DNA from: Aliarcobacter sp. | GTDB lineage: Bacteria > Campylobacterota > Campylobacteria > Campylobacterales > Arcobacteraceae | Reading direction: 5' to 3' | NCBI GenBank assembly: GCA_028689025.1 | Contig: JAQTXA010000022.1 | Span: forward strand, 1 to 32,087 | DNA length: 32,087 nucleotides | Shown: positions 16,888 to 24,135 of the stretch, in pieces | Layout of the letters: each line of letters begins with the position of its first letter | Position numbering within the stretch: position 1 is the stretch's first letter | The notes under the pieces: generated by a model | Told to the model about the DNA's origin: nothing | What the model saw: only the letters and a program-made list of their open reading frames with translations | The model's database searches: none | Program-made: the position numbers and the translations under genes

Positions 16888-17446
16888 TTATAAAATCCTC
16901 AATTCTTTTTTCTATTTCTTTTATTTCTAAATCAGCATCAATAAAGATATGATTTATATTTAATCTTTTAACAGTCTCTTTCATTCTATTTTGGATATTT
17001 ATTAAATAATCAATACCTCTTAATTCTATAGAATCATTTTCTTTTTGAGATAATCTATATTTTAATTCCGAAGGTGTTAATTCAAGTAAAACTACATGTG
17101 TTGGTAAAGTGTTATTTGTAGCGATTAAATTTAAATTAATTAATTCATCTATACTTAAAGCAGATGCATAAGCAATACCCGAAATCATCGACCTATCAGA
17201 GATAACTGTATTGTTCTTATACTTCTTTATAACTTCTTCAATATGTTCAGCTCTATCGGCCATAAAAAGAAACATTTCAGCGATTTTTGATTTTGCTTCA
17301 CCATCAAGTGCCATAGCTCTTAACTTGATACCAAGTGGAGTTCCACCTGGCTCTTTTGTAAAAATTGCATTTGGTAATTTCTTTTTTAAAAGCTCTAATT
17401 GAGTTGATTTTCCAGCTGTATCTATTCCTTCTATTACTATATACAT
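16877..17446 (-). CDS. tmk: Thymidylate kinase
   Basis: Phosphorylates dTMP to dTDP for DNA synthesis. The 189 residues carry the P-loop as EGIDTAGKSTQ (residues 5-15), the substrate motif TKEPGGTPLG and the DRx motif SDRSMISGIAYA. The usual DGxGKS loop is DTAGKS here, a variation I expect in Campylobacterota. The LID region (YRLSQKENDSIELRG) lacks the arginine-rich pattern of the E. coli enzyme. The start overlaps coaD by 10 bases and the end overlaps hisS by 11, so it sits in a tightly coupled run. Confidence 0.95.
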   Translation of the reverse strand: MYIVIEGIDTAGKSTQLELLKKKLPNAIFTKEPGGTPLGIKLRAMALDGEAKSKIAEMFLFMADRAEHIEEVIKKYKNNTVISDRSMISGIAYASALSIDELINLNLIATNNTLPTHVVLLELTPSELKYRLSQKENDSIELRGIDYLINIQNRMKETVKRLNINHIFIDADLEIKEIEKRIEDFINAE

Positions 17447-17922
17447 TTTAAAACTTTTTCAGGGATTAGATGTTGGAATTTTCCATTAAATCTTATGATT
17501 TCTCTTACTATTGTAGAACTTACAAAAGCATTTTCTAAAGTTGGCATTAGATATAAAGTTTCTATTTTTTTATTTATTGAAGAGTTTGCATATCCCATTT
17601 GTAATTCAAATTCAAAATCAGATACCGCTCTAAGCCCTCTAATAATTGTATTTATCTTTAAATCAACTGCTAAATCAACAAGTAGCGTATCAAAGCCTAA
17701 AACAGTAACTCCTTCGATACCTTCTGTTGCTGCTTTTGCAAATTCCACTCTTTGTTCATGGGTGAACATGGGTTTTTTTAATTCACTTTTTGCAACTGCA
17801 ATTACAACTTCATCAAAAATGTTTGCTGCTCGTTTTATAATATCTAAATGACCATTTGTAATTGGATCAAAAGTTCCACTATATATGGCTTTTCTATATG
17901 AATTAATATCATTATTTGGCAT
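17437..17922 (-). CDS. coaD: Phosphopantetheine adenylyltransferase
   Basis: Fourth step of coenzyme A synthesis: ATP plus 4'-phosphopantetheine to dephospho-CoA. Nucleotidyltransferase signatures are complete: AIYSGTFDPITNGHLDII, TIIRGLRAVSDFEFELQM, TLYLMPTLENAFVSSTIVREI. Two in-frame ATGs exist, at 17934 and 17922; I choose the second because GGGA lies six bases upstream and the resulting 161 residues match the family. The upstream ATG would overlap the ubiX stop by 10 bases and add four residues. Confidence 0.95.
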   Translation of the reverse strand: MPNNDINSYRKAIYSGTFDPITNGHLDIIKRAANIFDEVVIAVAKSELKKPMFTHEQRVEFAKAATEGIEGVTVLGFDTLLVDLAVDLKINTIIRGLRAVSDFEFELQMGYANSSINKKIETLYLMPTLENAFVSSTIVREIIRFNGKFQHLIPEKVLKCI

Positions 17923-17924
17923 AT

Positions 17925-18479
17925 TTATTCCCATCTTTTATATAAATTATTGTCTATTTTTAGTAAATCTAACCATTTACCAATCAAAAATTTTTCCATA
18001 TCTTCTAAACTTTGCTGAGCACTATAGTAACCTAAAATTGGAGGTGCAATTACAACTCCTAATTTTGATAATGTCAACATATTTTTTAGAACAATACTAC
18101 TAAGTGGCATTTCTCTTGGAGCTACAATAATATCTCTTTTCTCTTTTAACATCACCGTAAAGGCTCTTGTTATGAGTGAATCTGAAATTCCTACAGCACA
18201 TTTAGCTAAAGTATTCATTGAACAAGGAAGAATAATCATTTTATCGACCTTGAATGATCCTGATGCAATACTTGCACCTATGTTAGAATCTTTAAAAATT
18301 GTTACATTTGGATAATCTTTGAATATTTCTTTTGTAGAAGTTTGAGTTTCAAGTTTTAAAGCTATTTTTGCACTTTTCGAAAATACAACAAAAACCTCAA
18401 TTTCTTTTGGTAATTTTTTTACAAAATTAACACCTAGATTTGAGCCACTGGCTCCTGAAATTGCAACAGTTATTTTCAA
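17925..18479 (-). CDS. ubiX: Flavin prenyltransferase UbiX
   Basis: Makes prenylated FMN from FMN and dimethylallyl phosphate, the cofactor of UbiD-type decarboxylases used in quinone synthesis. The 184 residues show the Rossmann-like start KITVAISGASGSNLGVNF, then SGSFKVDKMIILPCSMNTLAKCAVGISDSLITRA, and VAPREMPLSSIVLKNML, all diagnostic. The start is TTG at 18479, with AAAGG about seven bases upstream. It is the first gene of the seven-gene operon, preceded by an extended -10 promoter. No ubiD is in the window. Confidence 0.95.
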   Translation of the reverse strand: MKITVAISGASGSNLGVNFVKKLPKEIEVFVVFSKSAKIALKLETQTSTKEIFKDYPNVTIFKDSNIGASIASGSFKVDKMIILPCSMNTLAKCAVGISDSLITRAFTVMLKEKRDIIVAPREMPLSSIVLKNMLTLSKLGVVIAPPILGYYSAQQSLEDMEKFLIGKWLDLLKIDNNLYKRWE

Positions 18480-18511
18480 AAAAAACCTTTAGTTTTAATA
18501 TATGTAATACG

Positions 18512-18520
18512 ATAATAGCA
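18512..18520 (-). promoter_or_regulatory. Extended -10 promoter of the ubiX-tauE operon
   Basis: On the minus strand TGCTATTAT (18520-18512) follows a run of nine T and lies 32 bases before the ubiX start. A T-rich tract followed by an extended -10 without a clear -35 is the usual housekeeping promoter form in Campylobacterota. Confidence 0.55.
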
Positions 18521-18633
18521 AAAAAAAACTTTTAATTCAATTACCTGATAATAAGGGCTTTTTATAACAATTTATAAGTTTTAATTAATATTTAAAATGA
18601 TAACATATTGTATAAATTATATATATATTAAAT

Positions 18634-18648
18634 TAAACATTATGTTTA
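18634..18648. promoter_or_regulatory. 15-bp palindrome upstream of the recombinase-like gene
   Basis: TAAACATTATGTTTA is a perfect palindrome about a central T and lies 42 bases before the ATG at 18691. Its AAACATTATGTT core recurs on the minus strand at 30899-30910, upstream of another orphan gene. A regulator-binding role is a guess; the region is very AT-rich. Confidence 0.3.
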
Positions 18649-18690
18649 TTTTAATATTAATTAATATACTTATTGTAAAAGGATTTAAAT

Positions 18691-19317
18691 ATGTCAAAAT
18701 TTTTTACTTATATCAGAAATAATGAAAATAATCAGAAATATACATTAGAACAAAGAACTTCAGTTGAGAATTATTTAGAGAAAAATAATATCACAAATTT
18801 TAAAAATATTGAAATAAATATAAGCACACCAAGTGAAGAAAAAAACATATTAGAACTTCTAAAAAATTGTGAAATGAATTCAACAATAATTGTTTCAAAT
18901 TTAAATGTTTTTGGTCGAACTATAGAAACTATTTTAGAGATAGTAAAATTCTTATTATCAAATAAAATTAGAATTATTGTTATTGAAGAAAATTTAGATT
19001 TAATAGATGATAAAGATATGTTAACTCAAATGATTTTAGGTGTAATTTCTATGACAATTGGTTTAGAGAAAGAGTTAATGAGTTTAAGAACAAAAGAAGC
19101 ATTAACTGCAAAAAAATTAAGTGGTATATCTTTGGGAAAACCAAAAGGTACTATTCAAAAATCTAAGTTCGATTTACAAAGAGATAAAATTGAAGAGCTT
19201 TTAGCTGTTGGATTAAGTGTACGAAAGATTTCAAAACTTTTAGGTTATAACAATCATATAGGATTAAATAACTATGTTAAAAAAAGAAAGATAAAAATAA
19301 ATCTAAAACAAGCATAA
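18691..19317 (+). CDS. Serine-recombinase family protein lacking the catalytic serine
   Basis: A 208-residue protein with the layout of a small resolvase/invertase: an N-terminal resolvase-like domain (about 1-145), a linker with SLRTKEALTAKKLSGISLGKPKGT, and a C-terminal helix-turn-helix (VGLSVRKISKLLGYNN, about 172-187). The family motif Y-x-R-V-S-T-x-x-Q appears as YIRNNENNQ, so the nucleophile Ser is Asn11. The second active-site motif D-R-L-G-R appears as LNVFGRT, so Asp and the first Arg are replaced and only Arg76 remains. The gene is intact, with AAAAGGA upstream, so it is probably retained as a DNA-binding protein rather than a recombinase. It stands alone between the divergent ubiX operon and rplI, with no inverted-repeat element around it. 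Confidence 0.8.
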   Translation: MSKFFTYIRNNENNQKYTLEQRTSVENYLEKNNITNFKNIEINISTPSEEKNILELLKNCEMNSTIIVSNLNVFGRTIETILEIVKFLLSNKIRIIVIEENLDLIDDKDMLTQMILGVISMTIGLEKELMSLRTKEALTAKKLSGISLGKPKGTIQKSKFDLQRDKIEELLAVGLSVRKISKLLGYNNHIGLNNYVKKRKIKINLKQA

Positions 19318-19394
19318 AATATTTGATTTTTCTCTTTATAAGGGTTTAAAAAAAATATAGTAAAATAAAATTAATTAAATAGAATGGAGTTATT

Positions 19395-19841
19395 GTGAAA
19401 GTATTATTAATCAAAGATGTAAAAACTTTAGGAAAAGCTGGTGAATTAAAAGAAGTAGCCGATGGGTATGGAAAAAATTTTTTAATTGGTAAAGGGTTAG
19501 CTTTACACGCAACAACTGAAGTATTAAATAGATACAAAGCAGAACAAAAGAAGTTAGCAGAAAATGAAGCAAAAGAGATAGCTGCTGCTAAAATATTAGC
19601 AGAAAAATTAAATGCAACTAAACTTACTATAAAACATAAAGTTGGAGCAAATGGACATTTAATTGGTTCGGTTACAAATAAAGAGATAGCAGAATCTTTA
19701 CATGATCAGTTTTCAATTGAAATTGATAAAAAAAATATATCTGTAGAGAAAAAATTTAAATCTGTTGGAATTTACGAAGTAGATTGTAAATTAGGACATT
19801 CAATTCATGCAACTTTAAAAGTTGATATAATCGGAGAATAA
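19395..19841 (+). CDS. rplI: 50S ribosomal protein bL9
   Basis: Large-subunit ribosomal protein that reaches from the L1 stalk region and helps hold reading frame. The 148 residues match the family: N-terminal rRNA-binding domain ([20 protein letters not shown], then [13 protein letters not shown]), a long connecting helix (about 45-75, [18 protein letters not shown]) and the C-terminal domain with [19 protein letters not shown]. The GTG start at 19395 has GGAG at 19386-19389. Four bases separate its stop from hslV. Confidence 0.97.
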   Translation: MKVLLIKDVKTLGKAGELKEVADGYGKNFLIGKGLALHATTEVLNRYKAEQKKLAENEAKEIAAAKILAEKLNATKLTIKHKVGANGHLIGSVTNKEIAESLHDQFSIEIDKKNISVEKKFKSVGIYEVDCKLGHSIHATLKVDIIGE

Positions 19842-19845
19842 TTAA

Positions 19846-20382
19846 ATGTTTGATGCTACAACCATACTTGCATATAGAGGTGCTAATAAAGCAGTAATTG
19901 GAGGTGACGGTCAAGTTACTTTTGGAAATACTATTTTAAAGGGAAATGCAACAAAAATAAGAACACTTTATAAAGACCAAATTCTTGCAGGATTTGCAGG
20001 AAGTACAGCTGATGCTTTTAATTTATTTGATATGTTTGAAGAACATTTAAATGCTTGCAAAGGTGATTTACTAAAATCAGTAATTGCCTTTTCTAAAGAG
20101 TGGAGAAAAGATAAAGTTTTAAGAAGATTAGAAGCTATGATGATAGTTTTAAATAAAGAGAAAATTTTTATATTAAGTGGAACAGGAGATGTTGTTGAAC
20201 CTGAAGATGGTAGCATCGCATCTATTGGAAGTGGTGGAAATTTTGCCATTTCAGCTGCACGTGCTCTTGCCAAACATTCAACTTTAGATGAAGAACAAAT
20301 TGTTCGAGAATCTTTGATGATTGCAGGAGAACTTTGCATTTATACAAATCAAAATATCAAAATATTAAAAATAGAGGATTAA
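19846..20382 (+). CDS. hslV: ATP-dependent protease peptidase subunit HslV
   Basis: Proteolytic core (ClpQ) of the HslUV protease, a double hexameric threonine peptidase. The 178 residues match closely: [23 protein letters not shown], then [35 protein letters not shown] and [14 protein letters not shown]. The Thr that aligns with the N-terminal nucleophile of E. coli HslV is residue 5, after MFDA, so a four-residue leader must be removed; Helicobacter-type HslV has the same extension. The ATG follows the rplI stop by four bases, with GGAG inside the rplI end. hslU follows six bases later. Confidence 0.96.
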   Translation: MFDATTILAYRGANKAVIGGDGQVTFGNTILKGNATKIRTLYKDQILAGFAGSTADAFNLFDMFEEHLNACKGDLLKSVIAFSKEWRKDKVLRRLEAMMIVLNKEKIFILSGTGDVVEPEDGSIASIGSGGNFAISAARALAKHSTLDEEQIVRESLMIAGELCIYTNQNIKILKIED

Positions 20383-20388
20383 CCAACT

Positions 20389-21717
20389 ATGGATATGACA
20401 CCAAAACAAATAGTTGCATACTTAGATGATTATATTATTGGGCAGAATAATGCAAAAAAAACTATTGCCTTAGCTCTTAGAAATAGATATAGAAGAATGA
20501 AAGTAGATCCAGCTTTCCAAGAAGAGATAATGCCAAAAAATATTTTGATGATTGGAAATACAGGAGTTGGAAAAACTGAAATTGCAAGACGACTTGCAAA
20601 AATGATGGGATTACCTTTTGTAAAAGTAGAAGCTAGCAAATATACTGAAGTTGGATTTGTAGGTCGAGATGTTGAATCTATGATTAGAGATTTGGTTTAT
20701 GAGGGTATAAATTTAGTAACTCGTGAATTTGAAGAAAAAATCAAAGATAAAATAGACGAAGAAGTAAACAAAAGAATAATTGAAAAATTAGTTCCTCCCT
20801 TACCTGAAGCTGCTAGTGAAAGTGCAAAAGAGTCATTTATTAAAACATATAACACTATGGAGAAAAAACTTCTTGATGGTTCTTTAGATGATAAAAAAAT
20901 AGAAATAGAAATTCCTAAAAAAGCTCATATTGAGATTTTAGATTCTTCAATGCCTTTTGATATGAGCTCTATGCAAGAAAGCCTGAATAAAATGTTGGGT
21001 GGACTAAATAAAGAGACAATTAAAAAAGAAGTATTCATTAAAGATGCAAAAGTTTTATTAAGAGGAATAGCTAGTGAAGGTTTACTTGACCTTGAAGCTA
21101 TAAAAATTGAAGCTCTTAAAAGATGTGAAAATGGTGGAATTATTTTCTTAGACGAAATTGATAAAATTGCTTCTGGGAAAAAAGCTCAAGGTCAAGATCC
21201 ATCGAAAGAGGGAGTTCAAAGGGATTTACTTCCAATAGTTGAAGGAAGTTCTGTTCAAACAAAATTTGGACAAATAAAAACTGACCATATTTTATTTATA
21301 GCAGCTGGAGCTTTTCATGTTTCAAAACCAAGTGATTTAATACCTGAGCTTCAAGGAAGATTTCCTTTAAGAGTTGAATTAGAATCATTAGATGAAGAAG
21401 CTTTATATAAAATTCTAACTAATACAAAAAATTCACTTTTAAGACAATACAAAGCTCTTTTAGAAGTTGAAGGTGTTGATTTAGAGTTTGATGATGAAGC
21501 AATAAGAGCATTTGCTAAATATTCAGTTACTGCAAATGAAAAAACTGAAGATATAGGTGCCCGAAGACTTCATACTGTTATTGAAAAAGTGATTGAAGAT
21601 ATATCTTTTGATGCAGATGAAAAAAAAGGTGAAAAGATAATAGTAACTAAAGAGTTAGTTGCTTCTAAGCTGGATGACATTGTAGATAATGTTGATACAG
21701 CAAGATATATTTTATAA
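20389..21717 (+). CDS. hslU: ATP-dependent protease ATPase subunit HslU
   Basis: AAA+ unfoldase (ClpY) that feeds substrates to HslV. 442 residues, the usual length. Walker A is GNTGVGKTEIARRLA (about residues 52-66), Walker B is GIIFLDEIDKIA, and the pore loop region is VGFVGRDVESM. The intermediate domain lies between about residues 110 and 235. Sensor 2 is in EDIGARRLHTV, and the C-terminus RYIL is the tail that docks into HslV. GAGGA is 10 bases before the ATG. A small hairpin follows the stop. Confidence 0.97.
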   Translation: MDMTPKQIVAYLDDYIIGQNNAKKTIALALRNRYRRMKVDPAFQEEIMPKNILMIGNTGVGKTEIARRLAKMMGLPFVKVEASKYTEVGFVGRDVESMIRDLVYEGINLVTREFEEKIKDKIDEEVNKRIIEKLVPPLPEAASESAKESFIKTYNTMEKKLLDGSLDDKKIEIEIPKKAHIEILDSSMPFDMSSMQESLNKMLGGLNKETIKKEVFIKDAKVLLRGIASEGLLDLEAIKIEALKRCENGGIIFLDEIDKIASGKKAQGQDPSKEGVQRDLLPIVEGSSVQTKFGQIKTDHILFIAAGAFHVSKPSDLIPELQGRFPLRVELESLDEEALYKILTNTKNSLLRQYKALLEVEGVDLEFDDEAIRAFAKYSVTANEKTEDIGARRLHTVIEKVIEDISFDADEKKGEKIIVTKELVASKLDDIVDNVDTARYIL

Positions 21718-21740
21718 GTTATATAAATTAATAACTTTTT
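21716..21740 (+). terminator. Weak AT-rich terminator after hslU
   Basis: AAGTTAT (21716-21722) and ATAACTT (21731-21737) are complementary, with an eight-base loop and a run of T at 21736-21740. The stem is only 7 bp and AT-rich, so partial read-through into the next gene is likely. Confidence 0.4.
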
Positions 21741-21778
21741 AGCTAGAATAATTTTATTAAAAAATACGGAGTAATAGT

Positions 21779-22087
21779 ATGAACATTGTAACATTTTGTC
21801 AAGTAGATGAGTCTTTATTTAATCCAGAGTTCAAAGTTGAGTATTTTCACACAACTGGTGAAGCTAGTGATGCTGATATTGTAATTATTGATATAGATTC
21901 AATTTTTGAATTTGAGGAAAACAAAACAAAAGTTTGTAAAGATAAGTTTGTTTCAATTGCTATTATTGATGATGAGAGTGATTATGAAGCTTTTAAAAAT
22001 TTTGGAATAGATGCTTGGATTAGACATGCTGATATTTCTCAAATAAATAATATTATAAATTTAGTAAATAAAAGGTTATTATCATAA
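21779..22087 (+). CDS. Small receiver-like (pseudo-REC) protein of unknown function
   Basis: A 102-residue acidic protein I do not recognise by name. Its pattern resembles a shortened response-regulator receiver: a first strand MNIVTFCQVD, a strand with acidic end IVIIDID, then VSIAIIDDESDYEAFKNFGIDAWI, and a last helix ISQINNIINLVNKRL, matching the order of later strands and helices of REC domains. The usual phosphoacceptor position could be one of the aspartates in IVIIDID, but the conserved Lys near the end is absent (WIRHAD). There is no output domain. GGAG is seven bases before the ATG. Its TAA overlaps the proposed ATA start of tatD. Confidence 0.6.
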   Translation: MNIVTFCQVDESLFNPEFKVEYFHTTGEASDADIVIIDIDSIFEFEENKTKVCKDKFVSIAIIDDESDYEAFKNFGIDAWIRHADISQINNIINLVNKRLLS

Positions 22088-22872
22088 TTATTGATACTCA
22101 TTGTCACTTAGACAACAAGCAATATTACGAAGATATTGATAAAGTAATTCAAAATGCTTTAAATCATAATGTAAAAGGTTTTTTAATTCCTGGTGCAGAT
22201 TTTGATGATTTACCTCAAGCTATAAAATTGGCTGAAAAATATGATGAAGTCTATTTTGCAGTTGGAATTCATCCTTATGATATAGATAAATTTGATGAAG
22301 CAACTATGGAAAAATATGTAAACCATCCAAAATGTATTGCCATTGGTGAATGCGGTTTAGATTATTTTAGACTCCCTGAAGATGAAATTGAAAAACAAGA
22401 AAATATAAAAAAACAAAAAGAGGTTTTTATAGCGCAGATTGAATTTGCAAAAAAAATAAAAAAACCTTTAATTGTGCATATTCGAGAAGCTTCAAATGAT
22501 TCAAGACAAATCTTGATTGATTATAATGCTAAAGAAGTAGGTGGTGTTTTACACTGTTTTAATGCAAGTGAACATTTACTTCCTTTATCTGAGCACAATT
22601 TTTATTTTGGAATAGGTGGAGTTTTAACTTTTAAAAATGCAAAAAAATTAGTTGATATACTTCCAAAAATTCCAAAAGATAAATTATTAATAGAAACAGA
22701 TGCACCTTATCTTACTCCACATCCTCATAGAGGTGAGAGAAATGAGCCTTATTATACAGTTTTTGTAGCCCAAAAAATGGCAGAACTCCTTCAAATGAAT
22801 GAAGATGAAATACAAAAATTAACTACGAATAATTCCAAAAAATTGTTTAAAGAGTTTTCTAGTCTTTCTTAG
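22084..22872 (+). CDS. tatD: TatD family metal-dependent hydrolase with a non-standard start codon
   Basis: Amidohydrolase-superfamily DNase (3'-5' exonuclease/AP-endonuclease-like in E. coli TatD). The 262 residues include the metal-binding HxH in DTHCHLD, then VGIHPYD, AIGECGLDYFR (metal Glu), PLIVHIREAS, GVLHCFNAS and IETDAPYLTPHPHRG. The first ATG, GTG or TTG in this frame is the TTG at 22228, which would delete the HxH metal ligands and about 48 residues, so the real start must be upstream. ATA at 22084 gives MIIDTHCHLD, is eight bases after AAAGG (22071-22075), and overlaps the preceding TAA as ATAA, the position where an ATGA overlap is normally seen. ATC at 22081 or ATT at 22087 are alternatives. 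Confidence 0.85.
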   Translation: MIIDTHCHLDNKQYYEDIDKVIQNALNHNVKGFLIPGADFDDLPQAIKLAEKYDEVYFAVGIHPYDIDKFDEATMEKYVNHPKCIAIGECGLDYFRLPEDEIEKQENIKKQKEVFIAQIEFAKKIKKPLIVHIREASNDSRQILIDYNAKEVGGVLHCFNASEHLLPLSEHNFYFGIGGVLTFKNAKKLVDILPKIPKDKLLIETDAPYLTPHPHRGERNEPYYTVFVAQKMAELLQMNEDEIQKLTTNNSKKLFKEFSSLS

Positions 22873-22884
22873 ATATAATCTAAG
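22868..22884 (+). other. Small perfect hairpin at the tatD-mltD junction
   Basis: CTTAGAT and ATCTAAG flank ATA; the stem includes the tatD stop TAG and can extend by one pair to 8 bp. There is no T tract. It may be an attenuator or processing site, or chance. Confidence 0.3.
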
Positions 22885-22908
22885 ATATATCAAGAAGATG
22901 GGGATTCT

Positions 22909-24135
22909 TTGAGTAAACTTTTTATAATAATACTTTTTTTAGTAAATACTCTTTTTGCAAATGCTACTGATGACATTGATTTGAAAATTTTAAAAGATTT
23001 AGATATTGACTCTTCATTTATATCTAATAAGTCTTTGAAAAGTACATTTGATGAATATTCTTCAAGCCAAAATATAAGTTATTATAATAATATTCTAAGA
23101 AAATCATCTTTAAATGTACAAATAGTTAGAAGTGAAATTGAGAGTGAAAATCTTCCTGATTCTGCTTTTTTTATTCCAATGTTAGAATCAAGTTTTGTAA
23201 ATCAAACAAGAGGTAAAAATGCACCAGCTGGATTATGGCAATTTATACCAGGAACTGCTAAAAATTTAGGATTAAGAAATGATGAGTTCATTGATGAAAG
23301 ATTAGATTTACTTAAATCAACAGATGCTGCAAGTACATATTTAAAAAAGTATTATAAAAAGTTCAATAAATGGTATTTAGCTATTTTATCTTACAATTGC
23401 GGTGAGGGTAATGTTGCTGAAGGAGTTGCAAGAGCTTCTCTTGATAGATATTTAGAATTAAATCCTGAAATGAATAATAGTGAATCTATTAAAAACTATA
23501 AAAGAGTACTTAGTAATTATAGAATAACTAAAAAGGGTTTTAACGATTTATATGATGTTTTAAATAAATTCAAATCATCTTATAGTTTTGAATATTTAGT
23601 TGAAAATAATGAAAAAAATAAGTATATTTCAGAATCTAGTATTACTTATTTAAAAAAGATAATTGTATTTTCAATGATTTCTGAAAGAAATTTATATAAG
23701 AGTATAGATAAAAAAGCTAGATATAAATTGGTAAAAGTAAAAGCACATAAAGGCTTACAATTAAAATCATTAGCAAATATAATAAATATGAATTATAATG
23801 AATTTAGAAATATTAATAAACATATAAAAAAAGAAGTACTTCCCGTTGATTCAAAATTATATAATATTTATATTCCTCAGGAAAAATTAGATATTTATAA
23901 TCAAAAAATGATTATGATTAAACCTATTAACGAAAATAAAGTTGTAGATAAAAAAGTAATCGAAAATAAAAAAGAGAATAAAAATAGTAAACCAATTATT
24001 TATTACATAAAAAAAGGTGATTCATTAGAATCAATTGCACGAAAATATAATGTAAAATTAAAAAAATTAAAAAGTGATAATAATAAAAAATCCAATTCAT
24101 TAAAAATAGGAGAGAAAATTGAAATTAATAGGTAA
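22909..24135 (+). CDS. mltD: Lytic murein transglycosylase with LysM domain, MltD-like
   Basis: Periplasmic enzyme cutting peptidoglycan glycan strands with 1,6-anhydro product formation. Residues 1-18 are a signal peptide (LFIIILFLVNTLFA). The SLT domain (about 80-200) has the catalytic Glu93 in PMLESSF, then APAGLWQFIPGTAKNLGL and AILSYNCGEGNV. A C-terminal LysM (about 363-407, YYIKKGDSLESIARKYNVKL) binds glycan; a weaker LysM-like stretch is at about 280-320. There is no lipobox cysteine, unlike E. coli MltD, so it may be soluble in the periplasm. The start is TTG at 22909 with GGGG five bases upstream. Its end overlaps rlpA by 17 bases. Confidence 0.88.
   Translation: MSKLFIIILFLVNTLFANATDDIDLKILKDLDIDSSFISNKSLKSTFDEYSSSQNISYYNNILRKSSLNVQIVRSEIESENLPDSAFFIPMLESSFVNQTRGKNAPAGLWQFIPGTAKNLGLRNDEFIDERLDLLKSTDAASTYLKKYYKKFNKWYLAILSYNCGEGNVAEGVARASLDRYLELNPEMNNSESIKNYKRVLSNYRITKKGFNDLYDVLNKFKSSYSFEYLVENNEKNKYISESSITYLKKIIVFSMISERNLYKSIDKKARYKLVKVKAHKGLQLKSLANIINMNYNEFRNINKHIKKEVLPVDSKLYNIYIPQEKLDIYNQKMIMIKPINENKVVDKKVIENKKENKNSKPIIYYIKKGDSLESIARKYNVKLKKLKSDNNKKSNSLKIGEKIEINR

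Noticed and set aside
17495..17851. Plus-strand 118-residue frame opposite coaD
   Set aside because: Antisense shadow of a well-identified gene; Ser/Thr/Phe-rich composition typical of reverse-complement frames in AT-rich DNA.
19968..20339. Minus-strand 123-residue frame opposite hslV
   Set aside because: Antisense shadow of hslV with no family resemblance.
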